Position numbers and translations under genes: made by a program. Below, in pieces: positions 1-5,703 of a stretch of DNA of 38,485 nt. Each line of letters opens with the position of its first letter. Positions within the stretch are counted from its first letter, which is position 1. The notes beneath the pieces were generated by a model. The model saw only the letters and a program-made list of their open reading frames with translations, made no database searches and was not told the DNA's origin. Origin of the DNA: Alphaproteobacteria bacterium (GTDB lineage Bacteria; Pseudomonadota; Alphaproteobacteria; Rs-D84; CACZYB01). The stretch is taken from NCBI GenBank assembly GCA_009785175.1, contig WQWV01000001.1:124963-163447 (forward strand), written 5' to 3'.

Positions 1-319
1 ACAAATTCGAAATCATCTCGGCTCGCGCGAACGACACGCTAATCCCTTCGATTTTGAACACGCGCACCATCGAACCGTCAAGGCAGATTATGGTGCTTTT
101 GTCGTTATGCAAATGCTCGAACGGCAAATAATCGCTAAGCTTCGTATCGAACGGCCGCGCCAAAAACCACTTGGATTTCGAGCTTGCAAAGATTGCGGCC
201 AACACGGCAAGCCCGATTATACCGATCAAAAGCAACAGGCTCTCTTGGCTTGCGATTCCTTGCAAAAACACAATGTCTGGATTACGGAGCAAACTTATCC
301 CCCTTTTCCCGGACGGCAT
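1..319 (-). CDS. virB4: VirB4-like type IV secretion ATPase, N-terminal fragment
   Basis: This frame is not in the ORF track; I read it directly from the minus strand. It opens with ATG (MPSGKRG), continues open to the window edge (about 106 residues) and is cut off there, so the ATPase core is missing. Residues about 28-45 form one hydrophobic segment, followed by LSDYLPFEHL and a stretch ending VRVFKIEGI, which resembles the N-terminal domain of VirB4/TrbE/CagE proteins. VirB4 is the inner-membrane ATPase that powers assembly of, and substrate passage through, type IV secretion systems. The frame overlaps the end of virB3 by 38 bp if the ATG is used; an in-frame TTG at about 298 would shorten the overlap. 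Adjacency to virB3 strongly supports the call. The family is inferred from motif memory, not a search. Confidence 0.75.
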   Translation of the reverse strand, partial: MPSGKRGISLLRNPDIVFLQGIASQESLLLLIGIIGLAVLAAIFASSKSKWFLARPFDTKLSDYLPFEHLHNDKSTIICLDGSMVRVFKIEGISVSFARAEMISNL

Positions 320-575
320 TGCGCGTCTTGGCTAAAAAAGAAAGCTTCAAGAATATTATGTTGTCGATATGCGGCTCGGCCTGCGCCGCTATCATCAATA
401 TCAGGTGGATTACGAAAAAGTTCACGACCGGAATCCACATATACGCCCCGGCACCATAAACCAAGAATACAAGCATGGATAGCACGCACAAAACCGCGTT
501 CATGATAAAAAGCCTGAACGGCGCATAAAACAACCGGCTTGGCGCCGCGACCGATTTAAGGATTTCCTCCTTCAA
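282..575 (-). CDS. virB3: VirB3-like type IV secretion inner-membrane protein
   Basis: A 97-residue protein with two adjacent hydrophobic segments (about residues 22-41 and 45-64) and a C-terminal pattern AQAEPHIDNIIFLKL...KTRN. This matches the size and layout of VirB3/TrbD, small membrane proteins that sit next to VirB4 in the inner-membrane complex. The only in-frame start near the 5' end is TTG at 575, preceded by a GGGGGA purine stretch. An AAGGAGG stretch lies just inside the frame but leads to no good start. It is followed immediately by the overlapping virB4 frame, the usual vir gene order, and is probably co-transcribed with it. No virB2 or other vir gene is visible upstream. Confidence 0.72.
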   Translation of the reverse strand: MKEEILKSVAAPSRLFYAPFRLFIMNAVLCVLSMLVFLVYGAGAYMWIPVVNFFVIHLILMIAAQAEPHIDNIIFLKLSFLAKTRNAVREKGDKFAP

Positions 576-668
576 AACTTCCCCCTCTTACGAAGTAAGA
601 GTTTAACATGGGGGTTTTTGAAATGCAATGGGAATTAAGTAGGGAGGCAAAGCACCGAATCTTCGGTA
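576..668 (-). promoter_or_regulatory. virB3 leader with hairpin and weak promoter candidate
   Basis: The short gap between the metalloprotease gene and virB3 holds a perfect 7-bp inverted repeat, CTCTTAC-GAA-GTAAGAG (585-601), just upstream of the TTG start. It also holds a possible minus-strand promoter of the form TTGCAT-17-TAAACT. A second small dyad, ACCGAA-TC-TTCGGT (654-667), lies directly after the stop of the upstream gene but lacks a T-tract. The hairpin could control virB3 translation or be a decayed terminator; the sequence does not decide. Confidence 0.3.
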
Positions 669-1676
669 TTACATTCTCAAACCGAAATGCTCTTCCGCCA
701 GTCGCCCGACCAGCCATCCGATTTTCCCGGCTTCCTTTTCGTGCGGCAGCATGTCGTAGTTTCCCTTCGGGTTATGCCGTTTTGCAAATTCCACAAGCTC
801 GTGCGGCATAGTCGTCTTTACCGCAATTTGCATGGCATGGACGATTTCGTGAGTGCTCTTGTCAAACATCTTGTAAAACGAGGCTGTTTCAAGCGCGTCC
901 GTGTTGAAGATAACCTTCCCAGTTCTTGGGCGATACACCACTTGGGGCGGCTCCTCTTTGCTGCCGGGTTTTACCAATTCCCACCCTGGCACGAACTCTA
1001 CCCCCTTGAACTTCTCGCCAACATCGGTCAGTTCGGCAAGGGTATTGACCAGATGGACCGCGAACTCCTTCTTCAAGCCCAAACTCTTCTTTTCCCAAGA
1101 AGCCTCGTTGTATTTCTTCCAGTCTATCTTGTCCCGAAGCCGGCACCACAAGTCATCACCTATTGCCTTAACCGCTTTGTTATCAAAATCGAATTCCTCC
1201 CAGAATAACCTAAGGGCGTGATAGCTTTCCTTTTCTCGGGCCGGAAAACCGAAATATTCGTCAATAGCTTTATTATAACGCGCATCAAGAACCAGATATT
1301 TTTCAAAAATTTTATATGCCTCGGGATACAAATTTTTGAATTGCGCAAAGATATCTTTATAATCTTTGAACAATTTATAGGTTTCGGGTTTTTCCCTCAC
1401 ATCTTCCAACCTTGACGAAGCGTCATAGAAGTGTTCCATACTTTTGAAACTATAATCTTTCCCGTCGATTATAAACTGTCGTTTTAGCCCTTCCTCTTCA
1501 CCTATAAAATTCTCTTTTTCTTTCTCCAACTCCTTCATTTTTTTCCCAAGCGGCTCCCGTTCCGCTTCGACAAACCGTCGGGCCCGCGCCTCGATAGAGT
1601 TAAGCCTTGCCTTCAAATCCCTCCGGTCATAGTCTCGGGAAATAATCTTCTTTTTCGCTTTCTTGAAATCTACCAT
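669..1676 (-). CDS. HExxH zinc-metalloprotease-like protein, function unknown
   Basis: A 335-residue protein with a charged, probably coiled-coil N-terminal part (residues about 5-70, rich in K, E and R) and a C-terminal metalloprotease signature. STHEIVHAMQ places HEIVH at residues 276-280, and a downstream MLPHEKEA motif (about 311-316) supplies a candidate third ligand, as in the HExxH...PxExEA arrangement of some toxin-like and ImmA/IrrE-like peptidases. No signal peptide or membrane segment is visible. It starts 3 bp after the stop of the upstream unknown gene, with AGGT before the ATG, so translation is probably coupled. It lies one gene from virB3-virB4, so a role as a type IV substrate or accessory protease is possible, but that is inference only. 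Confidence 0.6.
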   Translation of the reverse strand: MVDFKKAKKKIISRDYDRRDLKARLNSIEARARRFVEAEREPLGKKMKELEKEKENFIGEEEGLKRQFIIDGKDYSFKSMEHFYDASSRLEDVREKPETYKLFKDYKDIFAQFKNLYPEAYKIFEKYLVLDARYNKAIDEYFGFPAREKESYHALRLFWEEFDFDNKAVKAIGDDLWCRLRDKIDWKKYNEASWEKKSLGLKKEFAVHLVNTLAELTDVGEKFKGVEFVPGWELVKPGSKEEPPQVVYRPRTGKVIFNTDALETASFYKMFDKSTHEIVHAMQIAVKTTMPHELVEFAKRHNPKGNYDMLPHEKEAGKIGWLVGRLAEEHFGLRM

Positions 1677-1679
1677 AGT

Positions 1680-2432
1680 CTACCTGTTGTTGCTAAATAA
1701 TCTTTGAAACCAGCTCTCGGACTTTTTCTCTGCGACTGATGCCGGCGCAGGAATAGGCACCGGCTCGGGCTTCCGATCGGGCACATACCGGGTGTTGCTT
1801 CTATATTTTTTATCAAGAATCACGGTTTTCCCATCAAGAAGAGCTTTATATGCCTCATCCAAATTCACAACATCACTAAGTTTGACCTCCCCAGAATATT
1901 TCTTGCCCGAAAACTTTCCGGCCGAATCAACAAAGTCGCCGCCAATAACGCCGGGCAAGGCCTTCTTGCCATCTTCTATTATTTTATTAAGGTATTCCTT
2001 GACTTTCTTGCCGGCCGGATCAAACGAGATCTGCCCTCTTTTCTCGCCCGGTTTGGGCCAACCTTCGCCAACATAAGGATTTTTTACAAGCACCCCGCCC
2101 TCATAAATCCTTTTGAATTCCTCTTCGGCGAATTTCATCAAATTCGATAGGTTGGTAAGCATCAGATCTCCTGTGCCGACCGTAAAAGATATTGCGCTGC
2201 GCCGATTTCCCGATTCTTCCACAAGACACATGTCCTCGCCCAACTCGCTGCTCCTTGCAAAGGAATATACCAAGCCGCGCGAAGCGCTTGAAAATTTGAT
2301 TACAACGGTCCAACCCTTGTATTCGGCACACCTTGTATCCAGAGCCTCCGGCGCGTCCCCGGCCCATTTTTTCCAACCGTTGCTACTTCCGGTAATAGAG
2401 TATGTTAAGTCCGATGGCGCTAAAACAACCAT
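1680..2432 (-). CDS. Hypothetical protein, 250 aa
   Basis: I do not recognise this protein. It has no signal peptide or membrane segment. The N-terminal half is mixed and soluble-looking with two cysteines (DTRCAEYKGW, EDMCLVEES). The C-terminal part is a Pro/Lys-rich linker (about residues 215-235) ending in an aromatic-basic tail, SWFQRLFSNNR. The ATG is preceded by TAGGA at a normal distance. It sits between a lipoprotein gene (17 bp upstream) and the metalloprotease-like gene (3 bp downstream), all on the minus strand and leading toward virB3-virB4, so it is probably part of the same transcript. Confidence 0.6.
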   Translation of the reverse strand: MVVLAPSDLTYSITGSSNGWKKWAGDAPEALDTRCAEYKGWTVVIKFSSASRGLVYSFARSSELGEDMCLVEESGNRRSAISFTVGTGDLMLTNLSNLMKFAEEEFKRIYEGGVLVKNPYVGEGWPKPGEKRGQISFDPAGKKVKEYLNKIIEDGKKALPGVIGGDFVDSAGKFSGKKYSGEVKLSDVVNLDEAYKALLDGKTVILDKKYRSNTRYVPDRKPEPVPIPAPASVAEKKSESWFQRLFSNNR

Positions 2433-2449
2433 GATTTTCCTACTTATAA

Positions 2450-2857
2450 CTAAATCTCTTCACAGGGTATTCTTTCCCCGGAAACAACCAAAGCAGCTCC
2501 AAACATATCAAGATAGAATAATATATTCCCGTTTTCCGCCGTGCTCCTTCCGGAATCGGAGTTCATTCTATATGCCGACTGCTTATACATTCTTCCCAAA
2601 GCCCCTTCATGCTTATTTACAGGTTCGGGCGCCGTCAAGGTCGAGCTCATAAAAAAGTTTAAGGTTATGCTTTCCCCCTCCTTTTTATCAAGTTGTATCG
2701 CCCGCATATTAACCCCTCCGTTTACCACATACTCCTCTGTGCATTGATAACTCCACTTCGGATCATCCTTCTTAACAAACCAACAAATAGGAAAGATTTT
2801 GAAACAACAAGCCGAAAGTAAAAACGAAACAAAAAACATCATTGCGAAATTTTTCAT
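2450..2857 (-). CDS. Small predicted lipoprotein
   Basis: The ORF track extends this frame through the tRNA gene. The real start is the ATG at 2857, which has a strong Shine-Dalgarno (AAGGAGGTCTTGAAA-ATG). This gives a 135-residue protein beginning MKNFAMMFFVSFLLSACC, a typical lipoprotein signal with lipobox LSAC, so it should be lipidated at that cysteine and anchored in a membrane. The mature part is short, with no recognised domain; it contains YQCTEEYVVNG and a final IPCEEI. The ATG lies only 20 nt after the tRNA-Gln 3' end, so the mRNA is probably released by tRNA 3' processing. It heads the minus-strand run toward virB3-virB4. Confidence 0.7.
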   Translation of the reverse strand: MKNFAMMFFVSFLLSACCFKIFPICWFVKKDDPKWSYQCTEEYVVNGGVNMRAIQLDKKEGESITLNFFMSSTLTAPEPVNKHEGALGRMYKQSAYRMNSDSGRSTAENGNILFYLDMFGAALVVSGERIPCEEI

Positions 2858-2877
2858 TTTCAAGACCTCCTTCGAAA

Positions 2878-2951
2878 TGGCTGGGGTGCATGGATTCGAA
2901 CCACGATACACAGAACCAGAATCTGTAGTCCTACCGTTAGACGACACCCCA
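2878..2951 (-). tRNA. tRNA-Gln (anticodon CUG)
   Basis: The 74-nt minus-strand sequence folds as a tRNA. The acceptor stem TGGGGTG pairs with CACCCCA, followed by discriminator G and an encoded CCA. The anticodon stem ACAGA/TCTGT encloses the loop TTCTGGT with anticodon CTG, which reads CAG (Gln). The T-loop has GGTTCGAATCC. The TGGGGTG acceptor start is typical of bacterial tRNA-Gln. It has its own promoter immediately upstream and a protein gene starting 20 nt downstream. Confidence 0.95.
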
Positions 2952-2963
2952 GCGGGCGCCACT

Positions 2964-2991
2964 ATTATAAAAAATCTTTAATATTTTACAA
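2964..2991 (-). promoter_or_regulatory. Promoter of tRNA-Gln and downstream operon
   Basis: On the minus strand TTGTAA (2991-2986) and TATAAT (2969-2964) are separated by 16 bp. The start site predicted about 7 bp downstream leaves only a few nucleotides before the tRNA 5' end. A GGGCGCC stretch lies between promoter and tRNA, as in GC-rich discriminators of stable-RNA promoters. Confidence 0.6.
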
Positions 2992-3243
2992 GATAAAAAC
3001 AGCGGTTGTTTACAAATTGTGGATAACTATACCGCAGCCGCCAATCCCAAGCGCGCGCCCTAACAATCCCACATTTCCATAAACAAGTGGACAACTATAA
3101 TAATAATATAAACAATGTTGATATACCAACATCGTCCCGCGGAACACAAGGGGTCGCGCCTTATCCCCCAATTTTATTTCGTGGATATCCCCGCGCATAA
3201 AAACCAATAAACACTTTCAACAACGTAATAGTAATAAAATATT
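2992..3243. other. Gene-free region with DnaA-box-like sites; weak oriC candidate
   Basis: About 250 bp without a credible gene lies between the tRNA-Gln promoter and the end of parB. It holds one perfect DnaA box (TGTGGATAA, 3018-3026) and three two-mismatch versions: AGTGGACAA at 3086, TTATCCCCC at 3161 and CGTGGATAT at 3180. AT-rich runs, such as the one around 3096-3116, lie between them. Its position next to parAB fits an origin neighbourhood. Against it: one perfect box is modest evidence, no dnaA or hemE gene is nearby, and gene orientation does not switch here. Confidence 0.3.
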
Positions 3244-4143
3244 TTAGAAGTTATTTATTTTACCAAGGTGCATAACAAGTTTGTCGAGTTCCTCAAGGTT
3301 ATTAAAACGTATGACGATCTCGCCCTTGCCATGCTTGTAGTTTATATTAACCCTGTCCTTGTATTTATTGTTAAGGTTGTCTTCTATGGAAATTATTGCT
3401 GGATCAAGGGTTTTCTCAATCACCCTACCCTTCTTTTTTGCGGCTATCTTTTCCGCCTCATGCGAAGTGGTGCCCCCGGACACGAATTTCCTCGCCATTT
3501 CGATGGAATTGTCTTGTCCGATAAGGGTTCTTGCTGTGGTATAGGGTATTTTACCTTCGTCGACCATTTTCTGAACCTCCACCGGTAAGGAAAGGAGGCG
3601 CAGGATATTAGCGATATACGAACGCGATTTCTTTATCAATCCGCCGATAGTTTCCTGGGTATACCCGAATTCTTTGATAAGACGAGCATAGCTTTGGGCT
3701 TCTTCGATAGGGCTAAGGTTTTCACGCTGAATATTTTCTATAATACCGATTTCAAAGGATTGACGGTCGTCGATGTTTTTTATAATAGTCGGAATTTCGG
3801 CAAGTTTGGCCAATCTCGCCGCGCGCCACCTGCGCTCGCCGGCGATGATTTCATATTTGTCTGCGCCGATTGAGCGCACAAGTATGGGTTGAAGCAATCC
3901 TGTTTCTTTTATCGAGCGGGCAAGATCGGACAGCGCTTGGTCGTCGAAATGCTTTCTAGGCTGACCGGCGCTTGGATATATTTTATTTATATCTATATAA
4001 ACGATTTCGCTGTTTCCCGGCTTTTTCTTGATGTTTTCCACAGGTTTGCTGGAAACAGGAGCTTCAAATACCGGAGCAACCTTAGCGTTGTTTTCGAAAA
4101 AGGCCTTAAGCCCCATGCCGAGTTTTTGGTCTTTAGCTTTCAT
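3244..4143 (-). CDS. parB: Chromosome-partitioning protein ParB
   Basis: This 299-residue protein binds parS sites, spreads along DNA as a CTP-dependent clamp and works with ParA to segregate the origin region. The N-terminal linker starts MKAKDQKLGMGLKAFFENN. The ParB/Srx CTPase domain follows, with IYPSAGQPRKHFDDQAL and the nucleotide motif EIIAGERRWRAARLA (about residues 100-115). Next is a helix-turn-helix segment (YTQETIGGLIKKSRSYIANILRLLSLP) and a C-terminal dimerisation domain ending in KLVMHLGKINNF. Length is typical for alphaproteobacterial ParB. It starts 9 bp after the parA stop with AGGAG before the ATG, so parA and parB are one operon. Candidate parS sites lie upstream of parA and inside rsmG. 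Confidence 0.96.
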   Translation of the reverse strand: MKAKDQKLGMGLKAFFENNAKVAPVFEAPVSSKPVENIKKKPGNSEIVYIDINKIYPSAGQPRKHFDDQALSDLARSIKETGLLQPILVRSIGADKYEIIAGERRWRAARLAKLAEIPTIIKNIDDRQSFEIGIIENIQRENLSPIEEAQSYARLIKEFGYTQETIGGLIKKSRSYIANILRLLSLPVEVQKMVDEGKIPYTTARTLIGQDNSIEMARKFVSGGTTSHEAEKIAAKKKGRVIEKTLDPAIISIEDNLNNKYKDRVNINYKHGKGEIVIRFNNLEELDKLVMHLGKINNF

Positions 4144-4152
4144 TTTATACTC

Positions 4153-4962
4153 CTATGCGGCTGCTGCAAGTTGGGTGTTGGCGCGCTTGTTTTCACGCGT
4201 AATGAATTCTGCGGCAAGCGAAATATAGGATTGGCTTCCGACGCAATTTATATCATAAAGGATCACCGGTTTACCATGCGACGGCGCCTCGCTTATACGC
4301 ACGTTCCTCGGGATCACGGTTTTGAAGACTGCCTCGCCGAAACATTCGCGCACATCATTTTCGACAAGCGAGGAGAGCGAGTTGCGCCTATCCGACATGG
4401 TAAGCACCACGCCCTCTATAACAAGCGCGGGATTAAGGTTTTCCTGCACAAGTTTGATCGTGTTGACAAGGTTGCTTACTCCCTCGAGGGCGAAAAATTC
4501 GCACTGAAGCGGGATAAGCACGGAATCGCTTGCTGCCAACGAGTTTACGGTCAAGAAGCCAAGCGCCGGAGGACAGTCGATGAAGATATAATCATACTTC
4601 GCGAATATATGTCCATCAAGGATTTTCTTAAGTTGGAAGTTTTTGCCATCTGTTTGGGCAAGTTCGACTTCGGCCGCCGAAAGGTTTATCGATGCGGGTA
4701 TGACGTCGAGGTTTTCTATTTTTGTCGCCTGTATGCACTCGCCGGCGACACTCTGGTCGAAAAGTAAAGTATAGATGTCTGTCGTGCGGTTGGTATGAAG
4801 GACGCCGACGCCGGTGCTTGCGTTCCCCTGGGGATCAAAGTCGATGATAAGGATTTTTTTGCCTATTGCGGCCAATGCGGTCGCAAGATTTATGGCGGTT
4901 GTGGTCTTTCCTACTCCGCCCTTTTGGTTTGTGATGGAAATGATTTTTGTTTTAAGATTCAT
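4153..4962 (-). CDS. parA: Chromosome-partitioning ATPase ParA
   Basis: ParA is the Walker-type ATPase that positions ParB-parS complexes. The track starts at 5013, but the ATG at 4962 (MNLKTKIIS) has a good AAGGAG and places the deviant Walker A motif QKGGVGKTTTAINLA at about residues 12-26, as in other ParA proteins. This gives 269 residues. Walker A' DFDPQGNASTG and Walker B YIFIDCPPALGFLTVN are intact. Upstream of the gene are a promoter, a perfect DnaA box and a parS-like palindrome, suggesting autoregulation by ParA/ParB and possible contact with DnaA. Gene order rsmG-parA-parB is the standard bacterial arrangement near the replication origin. Confidence 0.96.
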   Translation of the reverse strand: MNLKTKIISITNQKGGVGKTTTAINLATALAAIGKKILIIDFDPQGNASTGVGVLHTNRTTDIYTLLFDQSVAGECIQATKIENLDVIPASINLSAAEVELAQTDGKNFQLKKILDGHIFAKYDYIFIDCPPALGFLTVNSLAASDSVLIPLQCEFFALEGVSNLVNTIKLVQENLNPALVIEGVVLTMSDRRNSLSSLVENDVRECFGEAVFKTVIPRNVRISEAPSHGKPVILYDINCVGSQSYISLAAEFITRENKRANTQLAAAA

Positions 4963-4984
4963 TTTTCCGGCTCCTTTTAATATT

Positions 4985-5013
4985 ATATTACCTTTTTCAA
5001 GGAATCTTTGCAA
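4985..5013 (-). promoter_or_regulatory. parAB promoter
   Basis: On the minus strand TTGCAA (5013-5008) and TAATAT (4990-4985) are 17 bp apart, giving a start site about 20 nt before the parA ATG with AAGGAG between. A DnaA box lies at 5030-5038 and the parS-like palindrome at 5046-5061, just upstream of the -35, where bound ParB or DnaA could influence firing. Confidence 0.55.
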
Positions 5014-5029
5014 GCCCTATTTTACAAAG

Positions 5030-5038
5030 TTATCCACA
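5030..5038 (+). promoter_or_regulatory. Perfect DnaA box
   Basis: TTATCCACA matches the DnaA consensus exactly. It sits in the rsmG-parA gap, next to the parS-like palindrome. A second eight-of-nine match (TTATCCACG) lies at 5104-5112 in the end of rsmG. Confidence 0.5.
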
Positions 5039-5045
5039 GAACTTT

Positions 5046-5061
5046 TGTTTCGCGCGAAACA
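5046..5061. promoter_or_regulatory. Candidate parS site (palindromic)
   Basis: TGTTTCGCGCGAAACA is a perfect 16-bp palindrome. It matches the conserved parS consensus TGTTTCACGTGAAACA at all but two central positions and keeps symmetry. Its place directly upstream of parA supports ParB binding. Confidence 0.6.
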
Positions 5062-5103
5062 TTTCGGGAATTTGTGTGGTAAAAACGCTCAGGCGTATCC
5101 ATT

Positions 5104-5649
5104 TTATCCACGCCGCCTCACGTTGTATATATATAATATGGTCGCGCCGTCGTTGGTCAATGTTTCGTGGTCGAAGTCGTGCGTGCGCTTCGCTTCTTTA
5201 ATTTCCGCCCCCACTTCTTGTCCTTTAAGAAGGTAATATTCTGTTTCCGGTGTCGCGATGTTTTGTGTAAGGCGTAGGGTTTCTGCCACGCTGGCAAACG
5301 CGCGCGAGGTTATGGTTTCGGCATTAAAGCCCTCTAAATCCTCGATCCGCGAGTTTATAATTTCCAGTTCGTCAAGCCCAAGCTCTCGTTTTGCTGTTTC
5401 AAGGAAGGCGCATTTTCGCCCATCGGACTCCACAAGATGTTTCACGTGAATCTTTTCCATCGCCAATATCAGTCCCGGAAATCCCCCTCCGCTGCCTATG
5501 TCGGTGATTGATTTTTTGTTTTTAAGATATGGAAGAATGGCAAGCGAGTTTTTAATGTGTCGCCCGATAATGTCTTCGCCGCGCGCCACAAGGTTTATTT
5601 TGGTGTTCCATTTTTCGAACAGTTCTATGAATTTTTTATACTTTTCCAT
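5104..5649 (-). CDS. rsmG: 16S rRNA (guanine-N7) methyltransferase RsmG (GidB)
   Basis: RsmG methylates G527 of 16S rRNA (E. coli numbering) using S-adenosylmethionine. The track start at 5703 is too early; MEKYKKFIELFEKWNTKINLV from the ATG at 5649 is the usual GidB N-terminus. That gives 181 residues, slightly shorter than E. coli RsmG (207). The SAM motif ITDIGSGGGFPGLILA is intact, followed by HLVESDGRKCAFLETAKRELGL, both diagnostic. It precedes parA, the widespread rsmG-parA-parB order. A parS-like site lies within its coding sequence. No mnmG (gidA) lies next to it: the upstream neighbour is a divergent TPR gene. Confidence 0.93.
   Translation of the reverse strand: MEKYKKFIELFEKWNTKINLVARGEDIIGRHIKNSLAILPYLKNKKSITDIGSGGGFPGLILAMEKIHVKHLVESDGRKCAFLETAKRELGLDELEIINSRIEDLEGFNAETITSRAFASVAETLRLTQNIATPETEYYLLKGQEVGAEIKEAKRTHDFDHETLTNDGATILYIYNVRRRG
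5438..5453. promoter_or_regulatory. Candidate parS site inside rsmG
   Basis: TGTTTCACGTGAATCT matches the first 13 bases of the parS consensus, including the whole TTCACGTGAA centre, and differs only in the last three. It lies about 390 bp from the intergenic parS-like palindrome. The codons read H-V-K-H, so chance is possible, but the centre is exact. Confidence 0.5.
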
Positions 5650-5652
5650 CTC

Positions 5653-5680
5653 TTGCCTTTTTCGAACTCTTATATATAAT
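5653..5680 (+). promoter_or_regulatory. Promoter of TPR gene, predicted leaderless
   Basis: TTGCCT (5653-5658), a 16-bp spacer and perfect TATAAT (5675-5680) are followed by exactly 6 bp and then ATG at 5687. Transcription should begin at or next to the start codon, and there is no Shine-Dalgarno. Confidence 0.65.
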
Positions 5681-5703
5681 AAACACATGCGCAAATTTTT
5701 CAA
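5676..5703 (-). promoter_or_regulatory. rsmG promoter, overlapping the TPR promoter
   Basis: On the minus strand TTGAAA (5703-5698), a 16-bp spacer and TATTAT (5681-5676) precede rsmG. The -10 elements of the two divergent promoters share bases, so only one polymerase is likely to occupy the site at a time. Confidence 0.5.

Noticed and set aside
107-505. Plus-strand ORFs 107-505 and 184-459
   Set aside because: They are shadows of virB3 and virB4, whose minus-strand frames show family motifs and membrane segments.
2450-2962. Long form of the lipoprotein ORF starting at 2962
   Set aside because: The extension translates the tRNA-Gln gene; the ATG at 2857 has a strong Shine-Dalgarno and starts a lipoprotein signal.
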